DNA of 16,885 nt from Candidatus Thorarchaeota archaeon (GCA_016840385.1 JAEOSL010000075.1:1-16885); one strand, 5' to 3'; counted from the first letter of the stretch, positions 8,379 through 16,854 are shown. The notes: a model not told the origin generated them from the sequence alone. Translations and numbers: made by a program.

Positions 8379-10034
8379 CTGACCAGAAAATGGTTAGCCA
8401 TTGCCAAAACGGAGTTCTTCGTACAGACATCAAAATTGCGTCGAGTGCGTAAAGTTGCTTCTATCTCAATCGTGGGTTTTGGAATTATTTGGGCATTGTT
8501 CATTGTTCCGAATATTATGGAATTGGTTCTCGCGGGTTTCGAAGGCACAGGAATCTACGTTCTATTGATGCTAAGCTTTCCGAGTCTAATGCGTTCAGTT
8601 ATGCTTTTTCTGTGGATTATGTTGCTCATCTACCCAATCTCATATGCATTGCAGGAGATACGTATTGGACAATGGGAAATCATGTTGAGTAATAATGTGA
8701 GTACGTGGGACATGATGTTTGGAATGTTCATGGGCAAGGTTCCGATTTATGGATTGTTTATTCTATTTGCTACACCAGTTATTCTCACCCCGTTTACAAT
8801 CTTCTTCCAAGTTAGCATACTCGGTCAAATCATAATGTACCTCACTGTATTCTTTGTTGCTCTCAGCACCTTATTTCTATCCAATCTCATCACAACAGCC
8901 ATTCAAGCAAAACTTGGTGAATCATCCCGTGGTAACGATATTGCAAAAGCGTTGTCTATGGTAGTGGCTTTAGCTCTTCTACTCCCAATGTATGGACTCA
9001 TGTTCTTTTCTGACTCTATGTCTGCAATCCTTGGAATTGATATCTTTCTCATATTTCCATTTACATGGGCAGCTGATATCATCTCGTGGAGTATTATTAT
9101 TTTCAATGGGATAGGTCTTTCGGCTGCATTGTTCCTTGATATTCTGAAACTTACAGCTTTAGGGGATCTTGTCCTTCTGCTTACCTTCACATTGCTTGTC
9201 GTCTTCCTAGCATACGTATCGGCAGATAGAATCTTTTCATTTGGTGCGGGACCACGTACAGAGAAGATTACAACAATTGGTGAAGAAAATCGATTCTTGA
9301 AAGGAATAAAACAAGTATATTCAGGACCACCCGGTGTTCTAATGGTTAACTCGATAAAAGAGTTCACACGTAAGATGCAAAATGTTTCAAGACTCATTTA
9401 TGGAGTCATTATTGCCATTATAATACCCGTCATTCTGAATTATGCTATGGGGTCAATAGCAGAAGGAGCTCCACCAGAAGTACAATCACTTCTCGTGATG
9501 CTTGTAATAATTATGTTAGGAATGATGCTTGCAATGATCAGTGGAATTACGTTTGGAGGAGTTGGATTTCTTGAATCAAAGGATCAACTTTGGATAATCA
9601 AATCATCTCCGAACGGAGTTAGGAAATTTGCAAAAGCTCGAATCTTTGGATCATTCATTCTAATCATCCCAATGGCAATAATCCCGTCTATTGTTGCAGC
9701 TATAGTTTTTGGATTCACCATCCTTGAAACACTAATGGTTATTGTATATGCATACTGGTCCACATGTGGAGCAGTCCTATTATGCGCAGGAATTACTGCA
9801 AACAATCCCGCTTATGAAGATCAGAAAAGTAGCGCGTTCATTGTGAATACTATGGTTTCCTTGTTCGCTCTTATGGGAATCTCACTCATATCACTAATGG
9901 CCGGTATTCTGATAATGATGGCAAGTACGGATCTTGTACTCTTCATGCTGGTACTAAGCACACCTATGATAGTCATTGGAGCGATTGTGTATGTGATCGG
10001 TGTTGCGAGAATGTCAAGACCCGATAGTAAATAG
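8379..10034 (+). CDS. ABC-2-type transporter permease, about 12 membrane spans, probable CTG start
   Basis: From CTG 8379 this is a 551-residue, very hydrophobic integral membrane protein. About twelve membrane segments fall into two halves separated by a polar cytosolic loop (about 281-338) that contains KEFTRKMQ. The double-length layout (two six-span halves) suits a single-chain permease working with the upstream ATPase. The N-terminal stretch between 8379 and 8436 (WLAIAKTEFF, then KLRRVRK) is amphipathic and basic, as in other permeases of this class. Starting at the TTG at 8436 would remove it and leave no ribosome-binding site, so CTG 8379 is preferred although unusual. A sequencing error in a former ATG is an alternative. 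The frame is closed upstream by TAG at 8346. The exported substrate cannot be inferred. Confidence 0.82.
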   Translation: MTRKWLAIAKTEFFVQTSKLRRVRKVASISIVGFGIIWALFIVPNIMELVLAGFEGTGIYVLLMLSFPSLMRSVMLFLWIMLLIYPISYALQEIRIGQWEIMLSNNVSTWDMMFGMFMGKVPIYGLFILFATPVILTPFTIFFQVSILGQIIMYLTVFFVALSTLFLSNLITTAIQAKLGESSRGNDIAKALSMVVALALLLPMYGLMFFSDSMSAILGIDIFLIFPFTWAADIISWSIIIFNGIGLSAALFLDILKLTALGDLVLLLTFTLLVVFLAYVSADRIFSFGAGPRTEKITTIGEENRFLKGIKQVYSGPPGVLMVNSIKEFTRKMQNVSRLIYGVIIAIIIPVILNYAMGSIAEGAPPEVQSLLVMLVIIMLGMMLAMISGITFGGVGFLESKDQLWIIKSSPNGVRKFAKARIFGSFILIIPMAIIPSIVAAIVFGFTILETLMVIVYAYWSTCGAVLLCAGITANNPAYEDQKSSAFIVNTMVSLFALMGISLISLMAGILIMMASTDLVLFMLVLSTPMIVIGAIVYVIGVARMSRPDSK

Positions 10035-10063
10035 ATTCGAATAGTATTCGCTGAGATAGTAAT

Positions 10064-10071
10064 CTTATTTA
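10064..10071 (+). promoter_or_regulatory. Candidate TATA box upstream of the LRR gene
   Basis: CTTATTTA lies in the 111-base gap after the permease gene. A start about 25 bases downstream would give a leader of roughly 50 bases that includes the AAGGAG at 10116. Judged by eye only. Confidence 0.3.
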
Positions 10072-10115
10072 CTTCAATAGAGAAGGTATATCGTTTCTAG
10101 ATAGTCCAACGGAAC

Positions 10116-10121
10116 AAGGAG
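10116..10121 (+). promoter_or_regulatory. Shine-Dalgarno-like AAGGAG before the LRR gene
   Basis: AAGGAG is 24 bases before the ATG at 10146, which is too far, but 9 bases before an in-frame CTG at 10131. It may mark a CTG start that adds five residues. Confidence 0.4.
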
Positions 10122-10145
10122 CGGATACTACTGAAGCGAAGTGAA

Positions 10146-11018
10146 ATGGATGTAATCAAGGAGCTTGAGGAACTCATTGGGGAGAAGATACCAAAGATTC
10201 GTAGTATTAAGAGTGGTACCACAGGACTATACAGTTACGGATACGTTGAAGATGACGGCCATATCACTGCGATGAGTCTCAGAAGCAAAGGACTCTCAAC
10301 ATTACCTCAATCAATTGAGAATTTAGATCATATCCAGAGATTATATCTCAGAGATAATGAGCTGAGTACAATCCCTGAGTGTGTTTGCCATCTAGAGAAC
10401 CTTAGAGACCTCGATGTATTCAACAACAAGATAGAATCGATTCCTGAATCAATTGGAGAAATAGCAACCTTAGAGAGAGCGGACCTATCACGTAACTTCA
10501 TCAAGACACTTCCAGACAGCATCGGCAATCTGGGAAATTTAAAACGGTTGGGTTTAATGGATGTTCAGTTGGAAAATCTTCCAGCTTCGATTGGCAATCT
10601 GAAGAATCTCTGGGACCTAGCTATTTTCATCAACCATCTCACAGAGCTCCCCGAATCAATTGGGCGAATGAAGGGATTGACTCGCTTGGCGGCACATAAG
10701 AATAAGATTTCAGAGATTCCTGATTCAATCGGGATGCTATCTTCATTGAAACAGCTTTCTCTCAATGAAAATGAATTAACAACATTGCCAGAAAGTATAG
10801 GAGAACTTACACAACTTGAGAGTCTCAGATTGGAAGGCAATTTGCTTGTGACACTACCTGATTCAATAACTCGATTAGTATCACTTCAAGGACTTGACAT
10901 ATCTAAGAACAAATTCACTGCTTTTCCTAATGGAACAAAAAGTTGGCTGGAAGAATTGGAAAGAAAAGATTGCAGAATCAGGATGGCAAAACGTCATAGA
11001 AGTATGATAGACCATTGA
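10146..11018 (+). CDS. Leucine-rich-repeat protein, ten 23-residue repeats
   Basis: This 290-residue protein is built almost entirely of leucine-rich repeats. Ten units (nine full, the last partial) run from residue 40 to about 266, each near the consensus LxxLxLxxNxLxxLPxSIGxLxx, 23 residues long. Repeats of this LPxSIG type form a curved solenoid used for protein binding. A 39-residue N-terminal segment precedes them, and a basic tail (RIRMAKRHR) ends the chain. There is no signal peptide or membrane span, so it is probably a cytosolic scaffold or adaptor; the partner is unknown. The ATG at 10146 has no good ribosome-binding site; an in-frame CTG at 10131 does. The near-identical repeat units suggest growth by internal duplication. 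It is a lone gene between the ABC operon and a convergent DUF3160 gene. Confidence 0.9.
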   Translation: MDVIKELEELIGEKIPKIRSIKSGTTGLYSYGYVEDDGHITAMSLRSKGLSTLPQSIENLDHIQRLYLRDNELSTIPECVCHLENLRDLDVFNNKIESIPESIGEIATLERADLSRNFIKTLPDSIGNLGNLKRLGLMDVQLENLPASIGNLKNLWDLAIFINHLTELPESIGRMKGLTRLAAHKNKISEIPDSIGMLSSLKQLSLNENELTTLPESIGELTQLESLRLEGNLLVTLPDSITRLVSLQGLDISKNKFTAFPNGTKSWLEELERKDCRIRMAKRHRSMIDH

Positions 11019-11034
11019 GTGTAAGAAAAAGGGT

Positions 11035-11053
11035 GGGCCACAAAATGTGGCCC
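11035..11053. terminator. Perfect 8-bp GC-rich hairpin between convergent genes
   Basis: GGGCCACA and TGTGGCCC form a perfect 8-bp stem around a three-base AAA loop, 17 bases after the LRR stop and 14 bases beyond the DUF3160 stop. Its place in the tail-to-tail gap suggests a shared terminator or 3'-end stabiliser. No T-run follows it on the plus strand, so the mode of action is uncertain. Confidence 0.55.
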
Positions 11054-11066
11054 TGTAGGTATCACA

Positions 11067-13328
11067 CTACTTTTCTCGTGTTTTTGTGGGAGACGCGGTG
11101 AGGGCAACGATAACGTTGTCCCATTCGATTACGAAACTCTCCGTCCAACTAGGTAGTGGTGGCTCAGTTCCAAGTTCAAGCATTTCTTGCCAGGATTCAT
11201 CGGTCAGACGATTTTCCATTGGCCAAGTGAATTCATAGTAAGACATCACACCACCTTGTGCGAGAATTACTTCACCGTTAACCAGTACCGCAACGAGGAT
11301 AACTGCAGGTCTACCAACACCAACCTCCAGCACTTCACCATCGTTCGGATCAGTATGAACATCAGCAATGACTGCCATGTCATCATCTGCATCCGACGTG
11401 AGGTGGTCATCTGTAGGCATTGCGACTATGGTATCCAATAGTGCTCCACTGGTCTCAATTAACCGATACTCTTCGTAAGTCAGAGCAACTCCTTCAAGTT
11501 CCTTTATTGAGATTGTTTGAAGATCTAACAGGAATGACTGAAGACGGTCAAGTTTGGTTTCTATCAAGGTTGGTAGAAGCTTCCTAGATTCTAAACCGGT
11601 AAGCATCATGTTGCATAGAGATGCAAGTCGAGCATAGAGCGTAGGAACAGGCTCTACATACCCTCTAACCAATTCAGAGCCTGACAGCCATGTTGTGTAG
11701 GACTGTTTTGCGTAAAGGATGGTGTCATGTCTCAATTCAGCCCATGATGCAAGCGCTGTTGACAATTGTTTGTCAACCCATGCTTCGCTCTGCATGAAAT
11801 ACGGGTAACCATCACCAGGATCTGTGAGGAGAGGTAAGAGTGAATATATCCAAACGTAGTAGAGATTGTTAGTCCATTCGTCAACAGTCATATTTCCAAT
11901 TTTATTCCAGAGCATTTCCATCTGTGACACATAGTAAGCGTATTCCTTCTGATCATCAAGTAATTCCCAAGCGCGCTCAGAACCAAAGGCGGCCATGACA
12001 TCCAAACCCTTAGGCATCAGACGTGGATTGCCTGGGGTACCAACATTTTCGTACACAAGCTGTCCAAGGATGTAACTATCTGGAACATACCTCTGCCCCA
12101 TGAATCGAAGACCCATTGTCTGTGTTAGGTTCTTTGTATCAGGAATTAGATGACCGAGAATCAGTGGCTCTCGAAGATCAAGAGCTTCATCAATGAACTG
12201 CTCTAACAGAATATCATCATTGAGATCAGTAATATCAACTTCACTTCCATAAATACTCTCAATCAATCCAAGGTATTCTGCTGGTACTAAATCATCTGCG
12301 GAACCTACAAAGAATGCAGTAGGTTCGTAGAGAGCATCCCACACAGCTAGTCCAGTAGGTGAACCAGAAAGACCAGCAACACCTTCGGTCAATGCTAGCG
12401 ATATCAGGATTGCTTGAGCTGTGTTGTTCATACCTTTCTCATTGGGCTCAGGAGGAACTTCTGGTTGAAGCCTGAAAGATACTCGACCATACCACATCAT
12501 TGCTTGGAAGTAATGACCAAGTCGATCGCTTCTTGTGTAGTGTCCACGGGGAACAAATTGCGTGAAATCTTCTATGTATCCCATGAACCATTCATCAGTC
12601 ATCACGTCATGTGCATCAATGAGATTCAACACTTCTGTTACTGCGGGTTCAACCTCAGCAGGAAATGTTGGTGGGATTACTGTTTCATTGTCTATCAATG
12701 ATAGAGCTACTGTGAAGAACATCAAGTTAAGAAGAGCAGCATCCTTCCACCTACCTTCAGGTGCGGCTGCGTATTGAGTTAAGGTATCATTCAACAGCGA
12801 TTCAGTAAGATTTCCAAGAAGATCCCAAAATGAATAGACCTCTACTTCTCGAAGTGCTAAGTCATAGAGAACGTGGTATGCGTGAAGTACAGCATCTGAC
12901 GTAACGAAGCTCGGAATATGATTGTCATCGTTATGGATCAGAATTTCATGAATCTGTTTGAATTCATTCTGTGGAATCACTGCAAATCCATTTGTTGCGA
13001 TTTGGGCTTTGACATCAGCAGGGATTGTTGCATAATCAGCCAAGTTGGCGATATTAGATAATTCTGAAAATACGGAATACTCAGGTGCATTTGGAGTGAA
13101 TGGATCTTCATATGGTACAAAGTCTGCAAAGTCACCTGCTACTGTACTATTGATTGTGTACACTGGGATGTTGACTCCTCCAGATGGATCTACTGGATCC
13201 CAAAAAGCTCCACCAAGAAAGCCAAGAGTCGTTACGAGACTCACAGCCAAAAAGACAGATACAACACCGCCAGCCATCATTTTTCGTTTTGTAGTGCTAT
13301 CAATAGCCCTAACAATTACTAGAATCAT
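11067..13328 (-). CDS. DUF3160 family protein, membrane-anchored extracytoplasmic
   Basis: This 753-residue protein has an N-terminal membrane anchor (about 18-41) after a basic KRK, so most of it should face outside. The rest matches the DUF3160 family: the conserved FVTSDAVLHAYHVLYD block (141-156), a RHDTILYAKQSYT block near 535-546, and a C-terminal ADVHTDPN...GRPAVILV...GGVMSYYEF region near 650-695. The Asp-His-Thr-Asp block could hold metal or catalytic residues. The family has no established function that I know of. Potential N-glycosylation sequons (for example NSTV, NETV, NMTV) fit an exposed ectodomain. No ribosome-binding site precedes the ATG at 13328, but a TATA-like box lies about 23 bases upstream, supporting a leaderless start here rather than at the downstream ATGs (Met 17/18). 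It is divergent from the regulator gene at 13473. Confidence 0.88.
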   Translation of the reverse strand: MILVIVRAIDSTTKRKMMAGGVVSVFLAVSLVTTLGFLGGAFWDPVDPSGGVNIPVYTINSTVAGDFADFVPYEDPFTPNAPEYSVFSELSNIANLADYATIPADVKAQIATNGFAVIPQNEFKQIHEILIHNDDNHIPSFVTSDAVLHAYHVLYDLALREVEVYSFWDLLGNLTESLLNDTLTQYAAAPEGRWKDAALLNLMFFTVALSLIDNETVIPPTFPAEVEPAVTEVLNLIDAHDVMTDEWFMGYIEDFTQFVPRGHYTRSDRLGHYFQAMMWYGRVSFRLQPEVPPEPNEKGMNNTAQAILISLALTEGVAGLSGSPTGLAVWDALYEPTAFFVGSADDLVPAEYLGLIESIYGSEVDITDLNDDILLEQFIDEALDLREPLILGHLIPDTKNLTQTMGLRFMGQRYVPDSYILGQLVYENVGTPGNPRLMPKGLDVMAAFGSERAWELLDDQKEYAYYVSQMEMLWNKIGNMTVDEWTNNLYYVWIYSLLPLLTDPGDGYPYFMQSEAWVDKQLSTALASWAELRHDTILYAKQSYTTWLSGSELVRGYVEPVPTLYARLASLCNMMLTGLESRKLLPTLIETKLDRLQSFLLDLQTISIKELEGVALTYEEYRLIETSGALLDTIVAMPTDDHLTSDADDDMAVIADVHTDPNDGEVLEVGVGRPAVILVAVLVNGEVILAQGGVMSYYEFTWPMENRLTDESWQEMLELGTEPPLPSWTESFVIEWDNVIVALTASPTKTREK

Positions 13329-13345
13329 AGTTTTCTATGCACATC

Positions 13346-13355
13346 AATTATACTT
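13346..13355 (-). promoter_or_regulatory. TATA box of a probable leaderless transcript for the DUF3160 gene
   Basis: On the minus strand this reads AAGTATAATT, centred about 23 bases before the ATG at 13328. There is no Shine-Dalgarno sequence in between, the typical geometry of archaeal leaderless genes. Confidence 0.5.
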
Positions 13356-13441
13356 AGTACCATGGAATAGAACACACCGTCCAGAGATTAGAACAGGAAA
13401 AATCTAGAATTCATGTCTAACGAAATGCTTAGGTAGTAAGA

Positions 13442-13449
13442 GATTAAAT
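13442..13449 (+). promoter_or_regulatory. Candidate TATA box for the winged-helix regulator
   Basis: GATTAAAT is centred about 27 bases before the ATG at 13473, which lacks a ribosome-binding site, so this gene may also be leaderless. Confidence 0.35.
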
Positions 13450-13472
13450 GGTTCTTTGCACCGTTTGCATGG

Positions 13473-13937
13473 ATGGAGTCGAGAATGGGAGAAAGCTCAC
13501 CAGAAACTTCAGTCGAACCAGAGTTGAGGGGGAATACTCTTCGCGTTTATTGGCACATGCTAACTCAATCGGAATCGGTTGGAGTAAGGGAAGTTCAACG
13601 AGCTCTAAGTATGTCGAGTCCATCTGTGGCAAGTCATCATTTGACAAAATTAGTTACGCTGGATTTAGTTGAACAACTCTCAGACAATTCCTACACAGTG
13701 AAGCAGGTTGTGAAAGTTGGAGTTCTTCAAAACTTCATTGGTTTCCGTGGTAGGTTTCTTCCACGATACGCTTTCGTTGCGATGTTTTTCACATCGTACA
13801 CGTTGGCATATTTAGTACTAACCATGATTGCACCACCAAATATCTATGACCGATACATCGCACTTGCTATTGGAGTGATTGGAGCTATCTTTGCATGGTG
13901 GGAAAGTATTCGTCTATGGAAAGTGAAACTCTCCTGA
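13473..13937 (+). CDS. Membrane-tethered winged-helix transcription regulator, ArsR-like
   Basis: This 154-residue protein has an N-terminal winged helix-turn-helix (about 20-78; recognition region SPSVASHHLTKLVTLDLV, ArsR/MarR-like) and two hydrophobic helices (about 99-119 and 127-147) with a short loop between them. The C-terminal basic residues suggest both ends lie in the cytosol. Proteins of this plan are common in archaea and are presumed one-component regulators that act at the membrane. The sensed signal is unknown, and no metal-binding cysteines are present (the chain has none). The ATG at 13473 fits a TATA box 27 bases upstream; the ATG at 13485 has GGAG 6 bases before it and would shorten the chain by four residues. 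It shares a 144-base divergent promoter region with the DUF3160 gene and converges with the surface-protein gene, so both are plausible targets. Confidence 0.8.
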   Translation: MESRMGESSPETSVEPELRGNTLRVYWHMLTQSESVGVREVQRALSMSSPSVASHHLTKLVTLDLVEQLSDNSYTVKQVVKVGVLQNFIGFRGRFLPRYAFVAMFFTSYTLAYLVLTMIAPPNIYDRYIALAIGVIGAIFAWWESIRLWKVKLS

Positions 13938-13956
13938 GTATGACAATTGAGGGATG

Positions 13957-13976
13957 ATAGGAAATCAGATTCCTAT
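13957..13976. terminator. Hairpin in the convergent gap between the regulator and surface-protein genes
   Basis: ATAGGAA and TTCCTAT form a 7-bp stem with a six-base loop in the 43-base gap between two converging stop codons. It is weak and AU-rich; its role as a terminator is inferred from position only. Confidence 0.35.
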
Positions 13977-13980
13977 TCAT

Positions 13981-16854
13981 TTATTCCTCAGATTCATTTT
14001 CATCTTCTGGAGTATCATCAGATTCAGCTTCGTATTCAAGATCGAGCACTGCTAAGAGGTCATTATTGGATTCGTTTTCGGGTGCATCCTTAGATTCAAC
14101 TTCAGATTCTGGGATGCCCTCAACTTCAGCAGCTTCTTCGGAAACTTCATCCTCAGTGATTTCTTCTTCTAATGCTTGCTTGAGACCCTTTGTGGTTTTC
14201 AAGTCCATCTTCTTAATCTGTTCCTCTGGGATACCTTCCAACATAGATTCAGGAATTGTGATCAGGATTTTGGCTTTCCTTTTTCCGTATTTTTCAACAA
14301 ATTCAGTCATTCTTGGATCGTCATATTCGATGACTGATTCAGCTGATTCAACTTCTGTTTCAGCCTCGGGTTCAATCTTGAGTTCACCCTTCAATTCAGC
14401 AAGTAGATCTGCTTTGAGATCGTCTTGATCAGCAATCTTAGGCTTAGTTTCATCTTCTACCTCTGGCTCAACTACTAGTTCGAGCTCTGGTTCAGCTTCA
14501 ATTACAACCTCTGGGTCAGACTCAGGAGTTGCTTCATCTGCTACCTCAGCTTCAATCTCTAATTCAATCTCAATTTCTGATTTGGTATCTCGAGAGTCTG
14601 CAAGGTGTTCAATCACTATCCTCAATTCTGATTCTGGGATTGTCAACAATTCCTCAATTTCTGCACTAGATAATTTTTCAAGCCAAGTAGTTGAAAAGTA
14701 TTCTTTCACAAAAGTAGGAAGGAGCTCGAAGAGCCTCTCTTTCTTTTGTGCTTCATCTAATTCAATCTTGGGTTGAGAATCCATTCTATCACTGATAGCT
14801 GACGATATTGCAGCTGCCGATGCCTCAGGCTCAAGAGATGCGTACATATCTTCTGTTTGTGAAATGGAACCCATGATTTCTTCTACTTCTGAAGGAGTGA
14901 GCTGAGTTAAGTGCTCTAATTCAGCGACATCCAGTTCCCTTAGCTCTTCTTCAAAGAAGATGCTTTTAATCTCAGTCGGAATTCTCTCAATCCAATCGTC
15001 CTTACTAAGAGGTACTTTCCGTCCGTCTTCTGTTTCGATTCTTCGAACTTCTTTGAGCATAGTAGACCATGCTTCTTCAGATTCACTCTCAGAGAGAATA
15101 GAAATATCTAATTCGCCCTCATCAATTTCTTGTTTGTATTCTGGAATCTTGAATTCATCCATTATGTCCAGAAGCTCTGCATCTGCATCAGGAGTCCAAG
15201 AATCTGTTACCTCATCTGGTTCAACATCACCAATGATTTCTTGTAGAGTTAATCCTAATTCAAACAAACCAGGTTCAAGTTCAGCAAACAGAATTTCTTC
15301 AAGACCACGAACATCTAGAGAATCAACGGGTTCACCCTTTTCCATAGATTTCAATGCTGCATTAATTTGTTTGATTTCATATGGAACTTTGATGAGATAC
15401 TTCTTACGTATTATGACTGCACTAACCAACAGAATAAGGCCAAATCCTGATGAGATTGTGGCAATCATCATTGGTGTAAGTCTCGGCAGAATGGCGGGAA
15501 TGTATTCGACAGTAAGCGTGATATCATCTAATTCTACAACCGTGATACCAAATTCATTTCCGGAAACTGCACTAACGTAGAATGTGTAATTGCCGACATC
15601 AACTTTTGTAACGTTTGCATACCAAAATCCTCCAGTAACATTGTATGTCATAGAGATTTGACCATCTTGGTCCCATAGAGATACAACACCATCGATAACT
15701 GGAGAATTGTCATATTCATAAACAAGTGAAACTTGAATATAGATGAACTGCTCAATCTGTGGATTGGTTGAGGTTGCAGAGGTGGTCACTACACGGATTC
15801 TATCCCAGACGATTGTAACATCACTTGAGCTTCTCGTGAAGAAATCAATTCCTTCAAGAGATGCAGAAACGATAGTAAATGTGATGTCTTCTACGTTGTC
15901 ACTTGAATGAGCTGAACGCCATACACCATCTACAAATGTAAGAATTGAACCATCGGATACTTCAGCTGTAATGCCTGAGGTGATATTTATCCCAGCATTC
16001 TGCAATTTTATTGACCAGATTATGAATCCAGTTGAACCTACATCAATTCGAGAATCTGATGTATATGAACCAAAGAATTCAAGGCGATCCCAATAAACGG
16101 TTACCTCGTTTCCGTACATGTTAAAGCTAGTAATTCCAAAAATACTCGCATTACAAATTGTTAGCGTGTCGAAGTCAACGGTCTGATAAGTTGGGCGAGT
16201 AACGTTAACTTCCCAAATACCATCAGCAAGATACTCAAGTTTTACAAACTTCAAACTGAAATTACCATTTTCTACTGGAGCATCATCAAAATCATAGCGA
16301 AGATACACTTGCACTCTAGCATATTCTGAAGGATCTAGGTATGTGATGTTAGTATTGATAGAAACTACCTCTATCTGGTCCCATATACACCAAGTCATAT
16401 CATTTGCAGCAAAGACAGTGATTCCAAAGGAATCTCCAGAAGCTGAAGAAGCAGTATAGTACTGTCTTTGTACAGTGGAGTATTGGAATACAGTATTATT
16501 CAGCAGAATGATTCCATTGAATGGTGATGAGTCAAAACTGTATACTGCAGTTACTCTAATACCGGTTGCATTTTCGTTAATGTTGATCCGTCGGTCTATT
16601 GGATTTGTTATCGAAATTATTAGTGAATCCCAAATAATAGACTGACTACCTGTGTTCAGTATCCAAGTTGTTATTCCAAAATCAGAATCAGTTGCACCAC
16701 TAATGGTGTATACAATTTCGGTAGCTGAAGAGCGTGATTCTTGATAGTGCCAACGACTATTTCCGGAATCCCATGATAGAAGATTGATTCCATTGAGGTA
16801 AGCGACTAATCCACTTTGAATGTCTGAACTATCATATTGGATTAGTCGCTTACC
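13981..16854 (-). CDS. Large surface protein: beta-sandwich repeats, one transmembrane helix, acidic cytosolic tail (5' partial)
   Basis: The frame is open from the TAA at 13981 to 16854 (957 codons), where a stop falls inside an inverted repeat. No ATG, GTG or TTG lies upstream of the Met at 16398, which has no signal peptide, so the gene is truncated. The ectodomain holds tandem units of about 83-97 residues, each marked by a WDxI/WDxL motif, an aromatic VYxYD-type strand, a GxW motif and FGIT. They look like Ig-like beta-sandwiches rich in N-glycosylation sequons. One transmembrane helix (about bases 15409-15480) is followed by RKKYLIK, giving an outside-to-inside topology. The remaining roughly 475 residues are strongly acidic, include a duplicated helical motif and a Glu-rich low-complexity stretch, and end in DENESEE. 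The role is unknown; a surface or adhesion protein anchored to cytosolic partners is plausible. Confidence 0.8.
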   Translation of the reverse strand, partial: GKRLIQYDSSDIQSGLVAYLNGINLLSWDSGNSRWHYQESRSSATEIVYTISGATDSDFGITTWILNTGSQSIIWDSLIISITNPIDRRININENATGIRVTAVYSFDSSPFNGIILLNNTVFQYSTVQRQYYTASSASGDSFGITVFAANDMTWCIWDQIEVVSINTNITYLDPSEYARVQVYLRYDFDDAPVENGNFSLKFVKLEYLADGIWEVNVTRPTYQTVDFDTLTICNASIFGITSFNMYGNEVTVYWDRLEFFGSYTSDSRIDVGSTGFIIWSIKLQNAGINITSGITAEVSDGSILTFVDGVWRSAHSSDNVEDITFTIVSASLEGIDFFTRSSSDVTIVWDRIRVVTTSATSTNPQIEQFIYIQVSLVYEYDNSPVIDGVVSLWDQDGQISMTYNVTGGFWYANVTKVDVGNYTFYVSAVSGNEFGITVVELDDITLTVEYIPAILPRLTPMMIATISSGFGLILLVSAVIIRKKYLIKVPYEIKQINAALKSMEKGEPVDSLDVRGLEEILFAELEPGLFELGLTLQEIIGDVEPDEVTDSWTPDADAELLDIMDEFKIPEYKQEIDEGELDISILSESESEEAWSTMLKEVRRIETEDGRKVPLSKDDWIERIPTEIKSIFFEEELRELDVAELEHLTQLTPSEVEEIMGSISQTEDMYASLEPEASAAAISSAISDRMDSQPKIELDEAQKKERLFELLPTFVKEYFSTTWLEKLSSAEIEELLTIPESELRIVIEHLADSRDTKSEIEIELEIEAEVADEATPESDPEVVIEAEPELELVVEPEVEDETKPKIADQDDLKADLLAELKGELKIEPEAETEVESAESVIEYDDPRMTEFVEKYGKRKAKILITIPESMLEGIPEEQIKKMDLKTTKGLKQALEEEITEDEVSEEAAEVEGIPESEVESKDAPENESNNDLLAVLDLEYEAESDDTPEDENESEE

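Noticed and set aside
8903..9397. 164-codon minus-strand open frame inside the permease
   Set aside because: It is the antisense of membrane-helix codons; its composition mirrors the real gene.
10260..10950. The regular 69-base periodicity as a CRISPR or DNA satellite
   Set aside because: The period is exactly 23 codons and encodes leucine-rich repeats.
14960..15580. 206-codon Ser-rich plus-strand open frame opposite the surface-protein tail
   Set aside because: It arises from the complement of Glu/Asp-rich codons in the real gene. No ribosome-binding site or domain was seen.
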